Shown piece by piece: positions 9,632-19,952 of a DNA stretch of 64,000 nt. Below the pieces are notes generated by a model. The model had not been told where the DNA came from and ran no database searches. It worked only from the letters and a program-made list of their open reading frames with translations. Made by a program: the position numbers and the translations under genes. Origin of the DNA: Rhizoclosmatium globosum (lineage: Eukaryota; Chytridiomycota; Chytridiomycetes; Chytridiales; Chytriomycetaceae); assembly GCA_002104985.1 (NCBI GenBank), contig MCGO01000203.1, positions 1 to 64,000 of the forward strand, written 5' to 3'. Within the stretch, counting starts at the first letter, position 1, and every line of letters begins with the position of its first letter.

Positions 9632-10471
9632 CTACCGAGGAATCTTGTTAAACATACAAGACTTCGTATGCCGACCAAGTGCATCTTGTCTAGCGAATCC
9701 AGTCCCACATCCTGAACAAACAAATTTCTTGTCACGAGTATGAGTAGCTTCGTGGCGCGCCAGGTCTTGTTTTCGCAGAAACCGTTTCGGACAGGTTGGG
9801 CAGGGGAAGGGGCGGGAGCGGGAGTCATCTGTAGGTGTTTTGGATGAGTCTGTGGGGGTGGTATCGTTGTCTGTTGATGAGCGTCTGTAAGGTTTTACAG
9901 GTTTCGTGGGTTGGTGGTGTCTCGGGGAGCGGTGTTGTGATGACGAATGGGTGGAAGTTGGAGAATAAGACAGTTCTACTTTTGATGCAGGCTGATGGTG
10001 GAAGTGTTCTGCTGGAAGTTGTTGTTGTGGTTGTGGTGGGTGGTAAGGCTGGGGTGGAGGATACAGTGGCTGTTGATGCATTTGCAGTTGTTGTTGTTCG
10101 TAGTTCTGGTTGTTATTGTACTGAAGAGGAGGGTATTGAAGTTGGTAAGATGGTGGGTTGTATGGCAGTGTGGGATGAAGGTGACCACTGGTTGAAGAGG
10201 GCACCGGCAGTGGCAGTTGAAACGGGCGACTCTCTGAAGCAGAAGAAGCAGAAGAATAGTTTTCGGCAAAGAGCGGCGACACGCGCGGACTCGGCAGCAG
10301 CGCCAGAGAGTCTCTCGCCGGAGCGTGGATCAAAAGGGCGGAAAGCGGTGGCAACGGAACCGGCCCAGTCGACGACGACGACGACAGTGGCGGTAAAGGC
10401 GATCCGAGGGGTGACTCACTCAGTCGTGGGTGTCGGTGCTGGGGCTGGGGCTCATAGTAGTGGGACTGCAT
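9632..10471 (-). CDS. Two-finger C2H2/C2HC transcription factor, array member 4, 279 aa
   Basis: Single exon from ATG at 10471 (MQSHYY). Finger 1 CX2CX12HX3H with helix RKQDLAR; finger 2 CX2CX12HX3C with helix RQDALGR, the most compact second finger in the array. The N-terminal region is extremely rich in Pro, Gln, Tyr and His (PPQ and QQL repeats) and lacks the ENGD-type box seen in members 3 and 5-7. The upstream region (10550-10911) has eight AGACAC motifs. Predicted nuclear DNA-binding regulator; role unknown. Confidence 0.8.
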   Translation of the reverse strand: MQSHYYEPQPQHRHPRLSESPLGSPLPPLSSSSSTGPVPLPPLSALLIHAPARDSLALLPSPRVSPLFAENYSSASSASESRPFQLPLPVPSSTSGHLHPTLPYNPPSYQLQYPPLQYNNNQNYEQQQLQMHQQPLYPPPQPYHPPQPQQQLPAEHFHHQPASKVELSYSPTSTHSSSQHRSPRHHQPTKPVKPYRRSSTDNDTTPTDSSKTPTDDSRSRPFPCPTCPKRFLRKQDLARHEATHTRDKKFVCSGCGTGFARQDALGRHTKSCMFNKIPR

Positions 10472-10549
10472 TTTCACTGCTTTTTTTGAAGGAGCCAGGA
10501 ACTAGATTTTGGGGAATCTGAAAGAGATTGCTACTCTTCGGCGGCCACC

Positions 10550-10911
10550 AGACACACAAGACCCATTAAAGAGTGTCGGAATCTGCGCAATACCCTGCAA
10601 CGAATAAGGAGCGTATGGACGTGGGTGGATGGCAGTTGTACTTTGATTGGACTGCCGCAATCTCTGTCTTAGACACTCATTCGAACTCAAGACACATCCG
10701 AATTTCTGAATTTGGTGCAATTCAGTGTCAGTACATACAAACCGACGAGAAGTACGTAGGAATTTGATGTCGATGAATTGCGACGATGGGCCATAATAGA
10801 AGAGCAAAGGAGCTGATGGTATGAGACACTCAGACACATGTCAATTTTTGTTGGGATCAAGACACTTCCCCTTATTTGGGCCCCTTTTGAGACACGATGA
10901 AATTCAGACAC
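10550..10911 (+). promoter_or_regulatory. Cluster of eight AGACAC motifs upstream of C2H2 member 4
   Basis: AGACAC occurs at 10550, 10671, 10690, 10824, 10832, 10860, 10890 and 10906, all on the + strand, in 362 bp directly upstream of the minus-strand gene starting at 10471. A 6-mer is expected about once per 4 kb per strand. Single or paired copies also occur before other genes here (7203/7212, 8778, 9162, 17654, 18415, 38758/38785). It looks like a cis-regulatory element array; the binding protein is unknown. The rest of 10472-11254 holds no supported gene. Confidence 0.45.
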
Positions 10912-11254
10912 TATGACATAAACCAGCTCCAAGAGGGCCTATTGATATAAGATGGTACAGTTTGAGTATTTGTGTGCCTTATTTCTTTTGTTGATGCACT
11001 CTTAATTTCGAATCCAAATTGCGTTGCTTTGTCATTAAATAACTCAGAAACAAATGCAAAACACGCAACACTCACAGAGTCTGTTTGGGAATACGACAAA
11101 TTACTTAGACTGTCCATGAGAGCCACAGAATAGAACTCGATGATTCCATTGATCTATTTTCCAGCATACCAATATCTCTCCTCTTCTGAATATGTGTTAG
11201 TTTCGGCCAGTAGTATTAGAAGAAAGAAGAAAGAAGAAAGAAAGAGTAGAAGAA

Positions 11255-13865
11255 ATGCAAAAGACATCGATCCGGCCGCGCACCTCGAGCGCCCTTCCAC
11301 CCGTTCCAACCACTCGTGGCGCCCTTGCCCGCCTTCTCACCAAGCGAGCAACAGTGACAGCCGGTGCGCCACTCGCCGTGCATGCGCTCTGGTTCCTCAA
11401 AGACGATCCAACCCAACTCGAACGTCTGCGCCGCGTCTGCTCTTTGCTCAGAAACACAATCGATGCTGATCCGAGGCTGCGCGCGGTGTACCTTATTGAA
11501 AGGTTGCTTTGTGTTTGGGCTCTTAAAACACACACTCACCCAATTTGATCATGACAGCTCCTGCAAACACACCGTCCTCCACTTTGCTGCCACTCGATAC
11601 CCGTTCGCTCTAACGCCGAGCGTCTTTTCGGTCTTTACGACGGGCATGAATGTCGATGTGCCCAAACTCTTGATTGAACAGCTTGTTGGTGAGAACCTGA
11701 CAAACGGCGACAATGCGGAGGCAGTGTCCATGATTCCCAGCGATACAATGGATCACCTTGTTGCCCTCGGTTTCAAGTTGTATGGAGAGGACTTGATTGT
11801 GTCGGTAGGCCTTGTGCAAGGAGATGCGTCCTCGTTTGAACAGAGTATTGAGAAGCGAGATGTCGAGGCATTGAAGGAAGTTGTTTATGGGCATTGTTTT
11901 ACTCCTGTCCTTGTTCCGGTTGCACATCCATTCTGGTAATTGTGGTTTTTTGGTCGTTGTCGGAGATCTTTGATCGTTAATGGCGTGCCATAATTTACAG
12001 GAAATCATTCTGGAGGTGGGCTCTTATCGCTCATGAATTAGACGCTCAAATTGGATCGTTTTTGATTAAGCATGCTGGTGTTTCTGCTACAGAAGCAGTC
12101 GACAAATTGGTCTCCTCAACTCTGTACGATCCATTCTCCACTCCCGTCACATTCGAAATTCTTCAGAAATACGGATACAAAATTTCAGAGAAATGTGCTG
12201 TCTCTCTCCTGAAAGAGTGCACGCCTTCAAACAATTCAACCGAAGTTCCAGGACCTATCCAACTCCTGCAACAAGTCCTTCCCACTGAGACCTTGGCCAA
12301 ATACGTCGAATCCGCACTACACAGTCTTTTTAGAACGATTCCAACAGATACCAACCCGGCACACCAGCAAATTGACCTTCTCTTGCGTGCCTTCAAATCA
12401 ATCCTCTCTGAACAAGCACTTGCGAATGCGATTCTTGCGTCTCCTCCTTCTGCCAACTCTAAAGATCAACGAACTTTGCCATTCATGACTGCGTGTGGAC
12501 AGACCCACGGAGGTAACATTAGCTTATAACCTGATCTTAATGTTACTAAACACGAAACCTTTACATAGGTGTATTAAACTCAATGTGGCAAGTCGCTTGC
12601 GCCGAATTCGGTCCAAACCATCCATTACTCGCCGCCTTCCTCGTGGATGTCGTGATTGGAGGAACAATTGTGGATGACAAGGGCCAACAAAAACAAAAAG
12701 AAGATTACGGAGAAGTCTATGTTGTCCCTTCATCCGTCGTCTCCCGCAAAAAGTCATTCAAGACCGCGTCTGTTCCAACTCAACCGATTAAGCAAGAAGA
12801 TTCAATTGTCGTTGTGGCTCCAGATGGTGTGATTCGTAGAAAATCGTTGGCGGTTTCGGCGTTGCCAATGAGACGTGGGACTGTCGGTGCTACTCCGTCA
12901 TCACCAATTGGATTGCGGGGTCGTTCTAGAACCTTAGATTCTCGATTCGCGAGTCTGTTTGCTGAGCCTGTATCAGAGAGTGGAAATGGGTCTGAGTTTG
13001 TCAACAACGGGGAATACGATAACTCGGACGATCGCGACCGTGATGTAGCTGCAAGAGAGACGATTCAAGCGATGGTTGAAGGTGTGCTTGTTCCATTCGA
13101 TGCAGGAATGTTGATTCCACTCTGCCGTGCGATTCTGATTTTGAAAAGCGTTCGTTCGAGAGTCTTGGACTTCATGGCACGGTAAATAAGTTTCCCATCA
13201 CCTTTCCCCACTATTCAACTCACCAAAAACTCATTTTTTCCCCACCCAGTGCCGAGAAAGAAATCCTCAGAGCCGCCTACTTAATCACAGCCTCACCCGA
13301 AACCCCACACCTCTCAAAAACAAAATGGATCTCCGCCCTCCACAACACCGTCATCGACTCCCAAGCCTGGCTCGAACACGTCATGACAACCAGCGAGTTG
13401 ACTGTCCTCGAAGGCCTGAAACCGGCCTCCCCAACCGATACCGTGAAACCAAAGCGACGTACAGGTGTACACCCACCTGTCCCCGGGATTTTCTCAAGCC
13501 CCGTGTTCAGCGTGCTTTTGCAGTCTGCGGGTGACGCTTCAGTTGTAGAGATGGATGCGGGCCCGTTACCCGCCTCTGTGCGAGAAGTTGCGCGGGCAGT
13601 GAGAATGCGTCGGCAAAAGTCGGTTTCGGCGGGTATGGCTGTTCCATCGAACAGAAACTCTGGTGGTGCGAATCCAGTTGATTTGGCGGATGTGAAGAGG
13701 TTTTATAAGAGTGTGCAGGAACTTGTTTCGTTGTTGGAAGGGGCGACTAGAGGTGCGGTTGTAGATGATTCCATGACTGTGGGGCCATTCCAGAAGTGGC
13801 TTGAGGAGAAGAATGAAAGTGTGCAGGTTTGGAACGGATGGTTGTCTCGGTCCAAGTGGTTCTAA
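11255..13865 (+). CDS. Unidentified 788-aa protein inside the transcription-factor array
   Basis: Five exons with consistent phases: 11255-11502, 11558-11935, 12001-12512, 12569-13181, 13250-13865 (introns 55-68 nt). I do not recognise a family. Residues about 1-440 look mostly helical with moderate hydrophobicity, possibly degenerate helical repeats. Residues about 480-600 are basic and serine-rich with RRKS and MRRGT motifs that could be kinase sites. The C-terminal part is again helical. There is no signal peptide or obvious membrane segment. It is the only plus-strand gene between C2H2 members 4 and 5 and has introns whereas they have none, so it is unlikely to belong to the family. Function unknown. 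Confidence 0.75.
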
Positions 13866-14084
13866 AGTTCAGATAGTTGGTTATTTGATTGTGCTCCTGT
13901 TACGGTTGTTATGTTCGTTGAATTTGGAAATAGAGATATATCTGTAGAGAAGTTTACAAATCAAGTTTACAAGTCAATACAGTACGAAGTCAACAAATAC
14001 TTCATTCAATCTAAGGTACACACAAACGACGTATTATAAGTTATAAACAAAAAGAATGTAAGCTCAACATCCTACAAACGCCTC

Positions 14085-14756
14085 TCAATTAGACGCAACA
14101 AACCCTTTACACCGTGAAGACTTTTGATGCCGCACAAGTGCATCCCGCCTCGCAAACGCAAACCCACATCCATTGGATTGACAAACATGTTGCCTCTCCA
14201 CATGCGTAGCAGCATGTCTCTGCATATCCTGTTTCCGCAAGAACTTGTTCCCACATATTGTACACAAAAAGTCTCTTGCCCGATCGAAACATGGATCGAC
14301 TACTGTTTTCGTCGTGCGTGTTGCTGTTCGTTTCGGTTTTCGGAGGCGGGTGGTTGGTGAGTAACAGTCTTGTTCGGCATCCAACTCGCCGACGACAAGG
14401 GGGTGTTGTGACTGGATTGGGTTTTGTGTCGAAGACTTGACGGCGGAGACCTCCGGGTCTATCTGGAAGTTGGGAAAAGGGAAGAACTGTTGTGGAGAGA
14501 GAGATCCGGCGGTGATGTTGTTGAATTCATCTGGATCTGTGCAAGAGGTATCGCAGGTGGATTTGGGGCTTGTGGTTGCGGAAGAGGTGAAGCTGTCGTC
14601 AAAGAGGAAGGACTCGATTATGTCTCCGTTTTCTACTTTGCTCAGGTCTGGTGTGTGCAGTAACGGCTCGCTGGTGCACTGAGACAGCAGTGTGAGGAGT
14701 TCGGAATAGTCAACGTAGGCCTGCTGAGGCTGGGCAGCGAAGTAACAGTAGTCCAT
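14085..14756 (-). CDS. Two-finger C2H2/C2HC transcription factor, array member 5, 223 aa
   Basis: Single exon from ATG at 14756 (MDYCYF). Finger 1 CX2CX12HX3H with helix RKQDMQR; finger 2 CX4CX12HX5C with helix RRDALVR. An ELLTLL segment near the N-terminus is followed by the box ENGDIIESFLFDD, an acidic/hydrophobic motif likely to act in activation or partner binding. Basic stretches (RKPKRT) before the fingers may direct nuclear import. Members 5, 6 and 7 form the closest subgroup of the array, sharing this order of elements. Confidence 0.83.
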   Translation of the reverse strand: MDYCYFAAQPQQAYVDYSELLTLLSQCTSEPLLHTPDLSKVENGDIIESFLFDDSFTSSATTSPKSTCDTSCTDPDEFNNITAGSLSPQQFFPFPNFQIDPEVSAVKSSTQNPIQSQHPLVVGELDAEQDCYSPTTRLRKPKRTATRTTKTVVDPCFDRARDFLCTICGNKFLRKQDMQRHAATHVERQHVCQSNGCGFAFARRDALVRHQKSSRCKGFVASN

Positions 14757-15677
14757 TCGTAGGTGATGTTGCAAGAGTGATGTAGTCAGACGGGATGTTA
14801 CGTTGTGGATCTTTTTGAAGGTAAAATTGAGTCTTCGGCACGGAAGTCGGTTCTTTCGGTGTCTTGTCGGCTCTCGAAACCGAAGGCTTGACCGGAAAAC
14901 AATGTCCCCGAACCCATGCTTTTGCAGCTTTCATATTTCTAAGATTTACCCAACATTTCTCACTCGCAAAAATAGAACTCCTCTTAATGTGCATGGTGTG
15001 AGATGTTATTCTGGCCTCCCAAGGCAAACTGCCTCCAGGAAAGCCAAAAAAAATTCATTTTCAGTTTAGTAAGACAAGAAAGCCACTCACTTATGCTGAC
15101 AACACTTAACAATCCTACTTGATATGCTCATGAACACAAATATTCAGCATTGCATTGGCGGCTTTAGCGCTGGCGGGCTTGAGAGCGGCTTGAATAAAAG
15201 GAGGGTTTTTCACAACGATGAGGGTCTTAATCAACCTCCAAGATCGGAAGTCCAGCTTTTATCATGGCATGTACTCTCGAAATGTTCATCTGAATGTGAA
15301 GTACAAGGATTGGGGCCAGAGATTATACGGCAGGTGTCTTCCAATCTGAAATATCACCACATTTTCTTGCATTAGTAAAGTCGTGATATGTATTCTTTCA
15401 AACGTCGTATTTGCGTCCCTCACATAAAGCCGTCACTGTCCCAAACGCCCAAAGCCGCTCTGCTTTGCGCAAATTTCCGATTCGTGGGGAATCTGTTGGC
15501 CACGAGAAAAATTTATGTGTCTTCCTTCACCGAAAACGTTTTGCGCACGGAGATGGAAAATTTTAGCCTGTCATCTCTGTTCGGAAAGAAACGGCTTTGA
15601 AAAAAAATAATAATCTCATGGAAGAAACAATAATTGCACAAACTAGTGGTATATTTTTATATTGCAACCAGTTTCTT
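14757..15677. other. Intergenic spacer, promoter of C2H2 array member 5
   Basis: About 920 bp; only short open frames without recognisable content. A purine-rich A-run at 15598-15612 precedes the 3' end of member 6. No gene or repeat supported. Confidence 0.4.
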
Positions 15678-16376
15678 TCATTTCCGCCTTCGACACCGAA
15701 TGCTCTTCATATGTCTAGCCAGTGCGTCTCTTCTTGCAAACGAGTAACCGCATCCAGCGACTGGACAGTTATGCTTTTTAGCCTCATGAGTAGCTTCGTG
15801 CCGTTGCATATCCTGCTTTCGGATAAACTTGTTGCCGCAGAAGGAACACAGGAAATCCCTTTTCGATTTTGCTCTCGATTTCTTGGTCCTTCGAAGCACA
15901 GGTTCTGATTCAGAGTATGAAGGCGAAGGGTGGAAAGTTACGGTTGGCGAGGCTGTTAAAGAGGGTGTTGTGGCGGAGGCGTCGAATTCCTTGGACAGGT
16001 TTGCTTCGATAAATAACGAATCCAATAAGCATTCTTGTGAGTCCATAAGACTGTTCTCCAGGGATGTAGTAGTAGATGTGGTTGGACTAGTAGCTGCAGT
16101 TGAACATCCGTTTATGACTGATACATCATCAAACAAGAAAGACTGAAGGAGGCTTCCGTTTTCGAAATGGGCCAAGTCAGGAATGCATGTTGGTTTCTGA
16201 TCTTGATTGTAGAATTGTGCCAACAACATAGAGTAATCGAAGTAGGCCATATCGTTGAAGCAATCCATGTCCATTGTGAAGAAGCTGTCCATGGGAGAGT
16301 TGGGTGAGATTGCTGACTGTGCGGTGTGTTCCCAGAAAGTTCTTTGCGCTGCTTTTATGCAGTCAGGCACTTTCAT
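15678..16376 (-). CDS. Two-finger C2H2/C2HC transcription factor, array member 6, 232 aa
   Basis: Single exon. Finger 1 CX2CX12HX3H with helix RKQDMQR; finger 2 CX4CX12HX5C with helix RRDALAR. The N-terminal half has the box ENGSLLQSFLFDD after a YSMLLAQF segment, the same order as in members 5 and 7. A basic RRTKKSRAKSKR stretch precedes the fingers. The first ATG (16376) is used; ATGs at 16292 (MDSFF) and 16268 (MDCFND) align better with the starts of members 5 and 7 and may be the true initiators. Confidence 0.82.
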   Translation of the reverse strand: MKVPDCIKAAQRTFWEHTAQSAISPNSPMDSFFTMDMDCFNDMAYFDYSMLLAQFYNQDQKPTCIPDLAHFENGSLLQSFLFDDVSVINGCSTAATSPTTSTTTSLENSLMDSQECLLDSLFIEANLSKEFDASATTPSLTASPTVTFHPSPSYSESEPVLRRTKKSRAKSKRDFLCSFCGNKFIRKQDMQRHEATHEAKKHNCPVAGCGYSFARRDALARHMKSIRCRRRK

Positions 16377-16809
16377 GTGTCTGCCGTCGCCGTGGTGATG
16401 GTCTGGTCAGTCGGCATTTTGGAGCAGAATGTGTCTACCTTCGCCGTTCTTGGTGCGCATCTCCATTCCGCTCGGGTAAAGACGGAAACACAAAAGTGGA
16501 ATGCTGAGAGATCTATTAGCTTACAACCATTTCTTTCAAGCTTGTTGTCATCATAATTGTTTCAAAACTAGCCTTTGTAGCTAGGAACGTAAACATGAAT
16601 CGGGGAAGGGATGGAATAATGTTTCATTGGCTTTTGCTACCGACTCTTTTCGGTTCACTAGAACTTTCTAACGTAAGCAACATCTAAATTTAGTTTTCAC
16701 TTTGGGCAAGGGCAGCAAGATCTCAAAAGTAGAAATAAACATCAGAATAACATGTCAAATGGGTATCTATTATGCAAACAAAATAACTAAAGAGACAATA
16801 TAAATCAAG
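16377..16809. other. Intergenic spacer between C2H2 array members 6 and 7
   Basis: About 430 bp with no supported gene. GC-rich GCCGTCGCCGTGG just upstream of the member 6 start resembles CCGTCGCC upstream of member 7 (about 17667). Confidence 0.35.
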
Positions 16810-17637
16810 CTACTGCAACTGTAACAGCTTCTTGTGACTCCGCTTACTCTTCATATGCCGCATAAGAGCATCCCTTCGCACAAATCCAGCACCACACCCT
16901 TTAATTGTACAAACATGTTCCTTCACTTCGCTGTGAGTTGCTTCGTGCCTCTGCATATCTTGTTTTCGGATAAACAGACTTCCACACACTTTGCACACAA
17001 AATCACGGCCTCGCTTCGTTGACGTTGTCTTCTTAACACCGAGAGCCGACGATCCCTTTTTCGAGGGGGATCCCTTTGTGGGGGCAATAGCAGAGTTTAC
17101 GTCGGAGTTGTATTCGTCGTCTGAATCCAGATCGTCTTGTGTCTCGTCGGCTTCGAAGGCGGAGGATGCAGGAGATGAGTATGTCGTTTGAGAGACGGGT
17201 GATGTAGGGGCTGTGTTTGGATTACTTGAGCAAGACGGTGTTTCCACTGAGAAGGTTGTAAACTCGTTCAAAGCGGCGAGGAATGATTGAGGATCCATTG
17301 GTTGGAACGACAGTAGATCTTGAATGTCCAAGTCGGTTGTGTTTGTTGTGAGGGAGGGCAACGGCGAGCATGCTGGCGATTGCGAGTGCTCTGGGAATTG
17401 GAGGGTTTCGAGTAAGTCTCCGTTCTCGTATTGGTTCAAAGGGGCTTCGAGTACGCAGTTGGATGGGTAGAGAGGGAAGCCATAGAGGAGTTCAAGCAGT
17501 GTTGGTTGGTAGCAAGGTTGATCTTGAACAGCAGAAAGGAAGTCCATCGTTGTCTTATCGGCGCAGTTGGAGCTGAACATTTGCTTGGAGCTGCTGTTGG
17601 TTTGTTTTTTTGCCGAGAGTGTGTGTTTGAGAAGCAT
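16810..17637 (-). CDS. Two-finger C2H2 transcription factor, array member 7, 275 aa
   Basis: Single exon from ATG at 17637. Finger 1 CX2CX12HX3H with helix RKQDMQR; finger 2 CX4C with helix RRDALMR, where the usual terminal Cys is absent and a His two residues further (HX6H) could be the fourth ligand. Near residues 65-80 it has YENGDLLETLQFPE, the shared box, preceded by TLLELLYGF. An acidic DETQDDLDSDDE stretch and a KKGSS/KKTTSTKR basic region lie before the fingers. An internal ATG (MDFLSAV) aligns with the start of member 5. Predicted nuclear regulator. Confidence 0.82.
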   Translation of the reverse strand: MLLKHTLSAKKQTNSSSKQMFSSNCADKTTMDFLSAVQDQPCYQPTLLELLYGFPLYPSNCVLEAPLNQYENGDLLETLQFPEHSQSPACSPLPSLTTNTTDLDIQDLLSFQPMDPQSFLAALNEFTTFSVETPSCSSNPNTAPTSPVSQTTYSSPASSAFEADETQDDLDSDDEYNSDVNSAIAPTKGSPSKKGSSALGVKKTTSTKRGRDFVCKVCGSLFIRKQDMQRHEATHSEVKEHVCTIKGCGAGFVRRDALMRHMKSKRSHKKLLQLQ

Positions 17638-18750
17638 TTAATTTATATTCGGAAGACACACACCGTCGCCATTACTTTGCCGGGGCGGTCTTCAAGCGGG
17701 CTTCGGTACCGGTCGGGTCTCGTCGGGTTGGGCTTGCCTGCCCAAAATCATCCCGAACACGGAGATTTGAATGGAGATTGTTCGGAAATGTGTTATCTCC
17801 ACAATTTTTTATATGCTTTCTTTGCTTCTGTCAGCTTTGCATGGTTCTTGGCAAGAAAACTTGATAAATAATATGAATGGTTTTATTCTGTTGGGAATCT
17901 GGGAAGCGTTAGCCGGATTAGAAGTCAGCGGAGACGTCGTTTGAGTGCTGTAAAACAAAAATAAAGGCAACGATTGGCTTTGTGATTCTCACCACAGATA
18001 GTTGAAAACGGATGAATGAGTATTGATCTTCATCCAACATTATGTCATCTTTATCGGCAATGTTAAATCTCCGACGATGACCGACCAAAAGCTTGCCGAG
18101 CAAGACACTAAATGCGGACAATTTCACTGCGTCTGATCGGCAGTTGAATTCTAAAAGACACAACTTAACAGACAGCTGAGAGAGCGGAGAGACACAATCT
18201 CGTCGAGCTTCTTCATTTTCAGCAGTAAATGCATTTTTGTTGAGGTGAATAGACGGAAAAGAAAGTAAATAATAGCGCTCTTGATTATGAGACTTCATTC
18301 ATCTGCTTTCCGTCGTCTTGCGGCGGTGGTTTAACAGCCCAATCACATGGCTCCGTCTGTTGCAACATTTGTATATTTCTCTTAGGGCAATCCCCATTCG
18401 TTTTGATATGATACAGACACTACTACTTCGTTGGTTGCTTGTTGTTTCGTGAAGGATCACAGTTGATATGGATTAAAGAACGTTCCGTTGTCGAACGATG
18501 CTCGAAATGTGTGCAATTTCTCCTGCAGTGTGACAAGACAGACAAAGATGTCGGAGAATTTTTGGAGATTGGGAACCCTATGCTTTGGTGAAATTCTCAC
18601 TGACAACTATTTGACAATTCCATGAAACAATGTATGCACAACAAGTCAAGGGTATATTATTTGAGTTTAACGAGTAAATGCATAAAAAAAACAAGAGAAT
18701 ATGTACTGTACAATAAGATGGGGATATGAAATGAACCGAGAACCTTCGCA
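17638..18750. other. Intergenic region between C2H2 array members 7 and 8
   Basis: About 1.1 kb. AGACAC occurs at 17654 and 18415. The only sizeable open frame is the minus-strand 126-codon one at 17918-18298, listed separately with low confidence. Nothing else recognised. Confidence 0.4.
17918..18298 (-). CDS. Possible small hypothetical protein, 126 aa
   Basis: An ATG-started frame of 126 codons with mixed composition, two modestly hydrophobic stretches and no recognisable motif. No intron signals or partner gene support it. It lies alone in the largest gap of the transcription-factor array. It may be a chance open frame. Confidence 0.2.
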   Translation of the reverse strand: MKSHNQERYYLLSFPSIHLNKNAFTAENEEARRDCVSPLSQLSVKLCLLEFNCRSDAVKLSAFSVLLGKLLVGHRRRFNIADKDDIMLDEDQYSFIRFQLSVVRITKPIVAFIFVLQHSNDVSADF

Positions 18751-19485
18751 TTACAACTCTCCTCTTCGCTCCATACACCGCTTTCCCTTCATATGCCGTG
18801 TAAGTGCGTCACTGCGACCAAACTTGGATCCACATCCGAAAGGACACACGTGAGATCGAGCAGCGTTGTGTGTTGCTTGGTGCCTGTATACGTCCTGGTA
18901 CCGCAAAAACTTTTGACCGCAGATTGTGCATTCGTGGTTTCGTGGTCTTGCGTCTTTTGACTTTCGTGGAGTTCGGGAGGGTGATGGTTTGGGCGTTTCT
19001 GGTGTTGTTGTAGATTTTGTTGTCGTGGCGGAGGTGGGAACGATACGTGTTACGGATGAGAGGATTGGGGATGTTGCGGGGCTGGAGGATGGGAGTTGTG
19101 TGAAGTTGGGTGTAATTGGTGAGGTGATGGCAGTGTTGCATGCAGATAGGGAAAAGTAGTCGATGTCGGAGAAATCCATAGAGAACTGCATTTCGGTAGG
19201 TGAAATAAAGCTCAAATCATCGTGGAATGTGAATGGATGCATAGGGTTGTGCAGCTGAGGTGTCAGACAGTTTACTTGCGAGACGTCGATAAGAGGTGTG
19301 GCTGACGTATCCTGTGATATCACGACAGTGTTGTCGTATTGGAAAGGTTGTTGCTGCAGGAGGGAGTCCATGAGCACGCTGTCAAAGAATGTTTCGACTT
19401 GTTCGGGTGAGAGAGGGGTAGCAGTGCACTCTTGAAGGAGAGGGTGTTGGTTGAGGTCGAATGTTGGTTGCATACTTTGGATCAT
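18751..19485 (-). CDS. Two-finger C2H2/C2HC transcription factor, array member 8, 244 aa
   Basis: Single exon from ATG at 19485. Finger 1 CX2CX12HX3H with helix RYQDVYR; finger 2 CX3CX12HX5C with helix RSDALTR, closest to member 3. The N-terminus has acidic/hydrophobic VETFFDSVLMDSLLQQ and MDFSDIDYFSLS segments in place of the ENGD box, then a Thr/Ser/Pro-rich linker and a basic RTPRKSKDARPR region before the fingers. It is divergent from the CHFR-like gene at 19953, sharing a 467-bp intergenic promoter region. Confidence 0.82.
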   Translation of the reverse strand: MIQSMQPTFDLNQHPLLQECTATPLSPEQVETFFDSVLMDSLLQQQPFQYDNTVVISQDTSATPLIDVSQVNCLTPQLHNPMHPFTFHDDLSFISPTEMQFSMDFSDIDYFSLSACNTAITSPITPNFTQLPSSSPATSPILSSVTRIVPTSATTTKSTTTPETPKPSPSRTPRKSKDARPRNHECTICGQKFLRYQDVYRHQATHNAARSHVCPFGCGSKFGRSDALTRHMKGKRCMERRGEL

Positions 19486-19952
19486 CTGGGCTAGAATGAA
19501 ACTTGCTTGTAGTGATTTCTGATACTTGTTTCCAGTTCAAGGAGGCTCCTTCAAGGGCTATATACCTTTTGGCCTGCCGCTTTTTCTGGCGGCTGCTGAC
19601 TTGCCGTTGGGTGGTTTATTGTCGAACCTGGATCTCCACCCTGCCGCTTTTTGGCTTGTGGGTCAAAGAACCACCCGAGTTGTACTTTTCGTGTCTGGAA
19701 TTCTTCTTTGCAGTCAGCCGCGGACTTGAGCATGGGTTTCTGACTTCAAGCCACAGCTGCCATCTTCACTTGGGTACCCTGCTACCCATCAGAAGTCCAC
19801 CACTCTCTCTCGAACCTCCATTGAATCCTTCACAGTAACCTTGTAACAACTGATCACTTTGCCACTTTGGCAATCTTTGGTCTACAGATCTGTGTCTACC
19901 AAAAGAACTCTTTCAAGAAAAAGATCAATTAACAACCCTCAAAACCTCGAAG
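19486..19952. promoter_or_regulatory. Shared divergent promoter region
   Basis: The 467 bp separate the starts of C2H2 member 8 (-) and the CHFR-like gene (+). A TATATACC box lies at about 19560 and GCCGC/GGCGGC elements at about 19576-19600. No gene seen inside. Confidence 0.4.

Noticed and set aside
9835..10521. 228-codon plus-strand frame rich in Val/Leu/Trp
   Set aside because: It is the antisense shadow of the Pro/Gln/His-rich C2H2 gene at 9632-10471.
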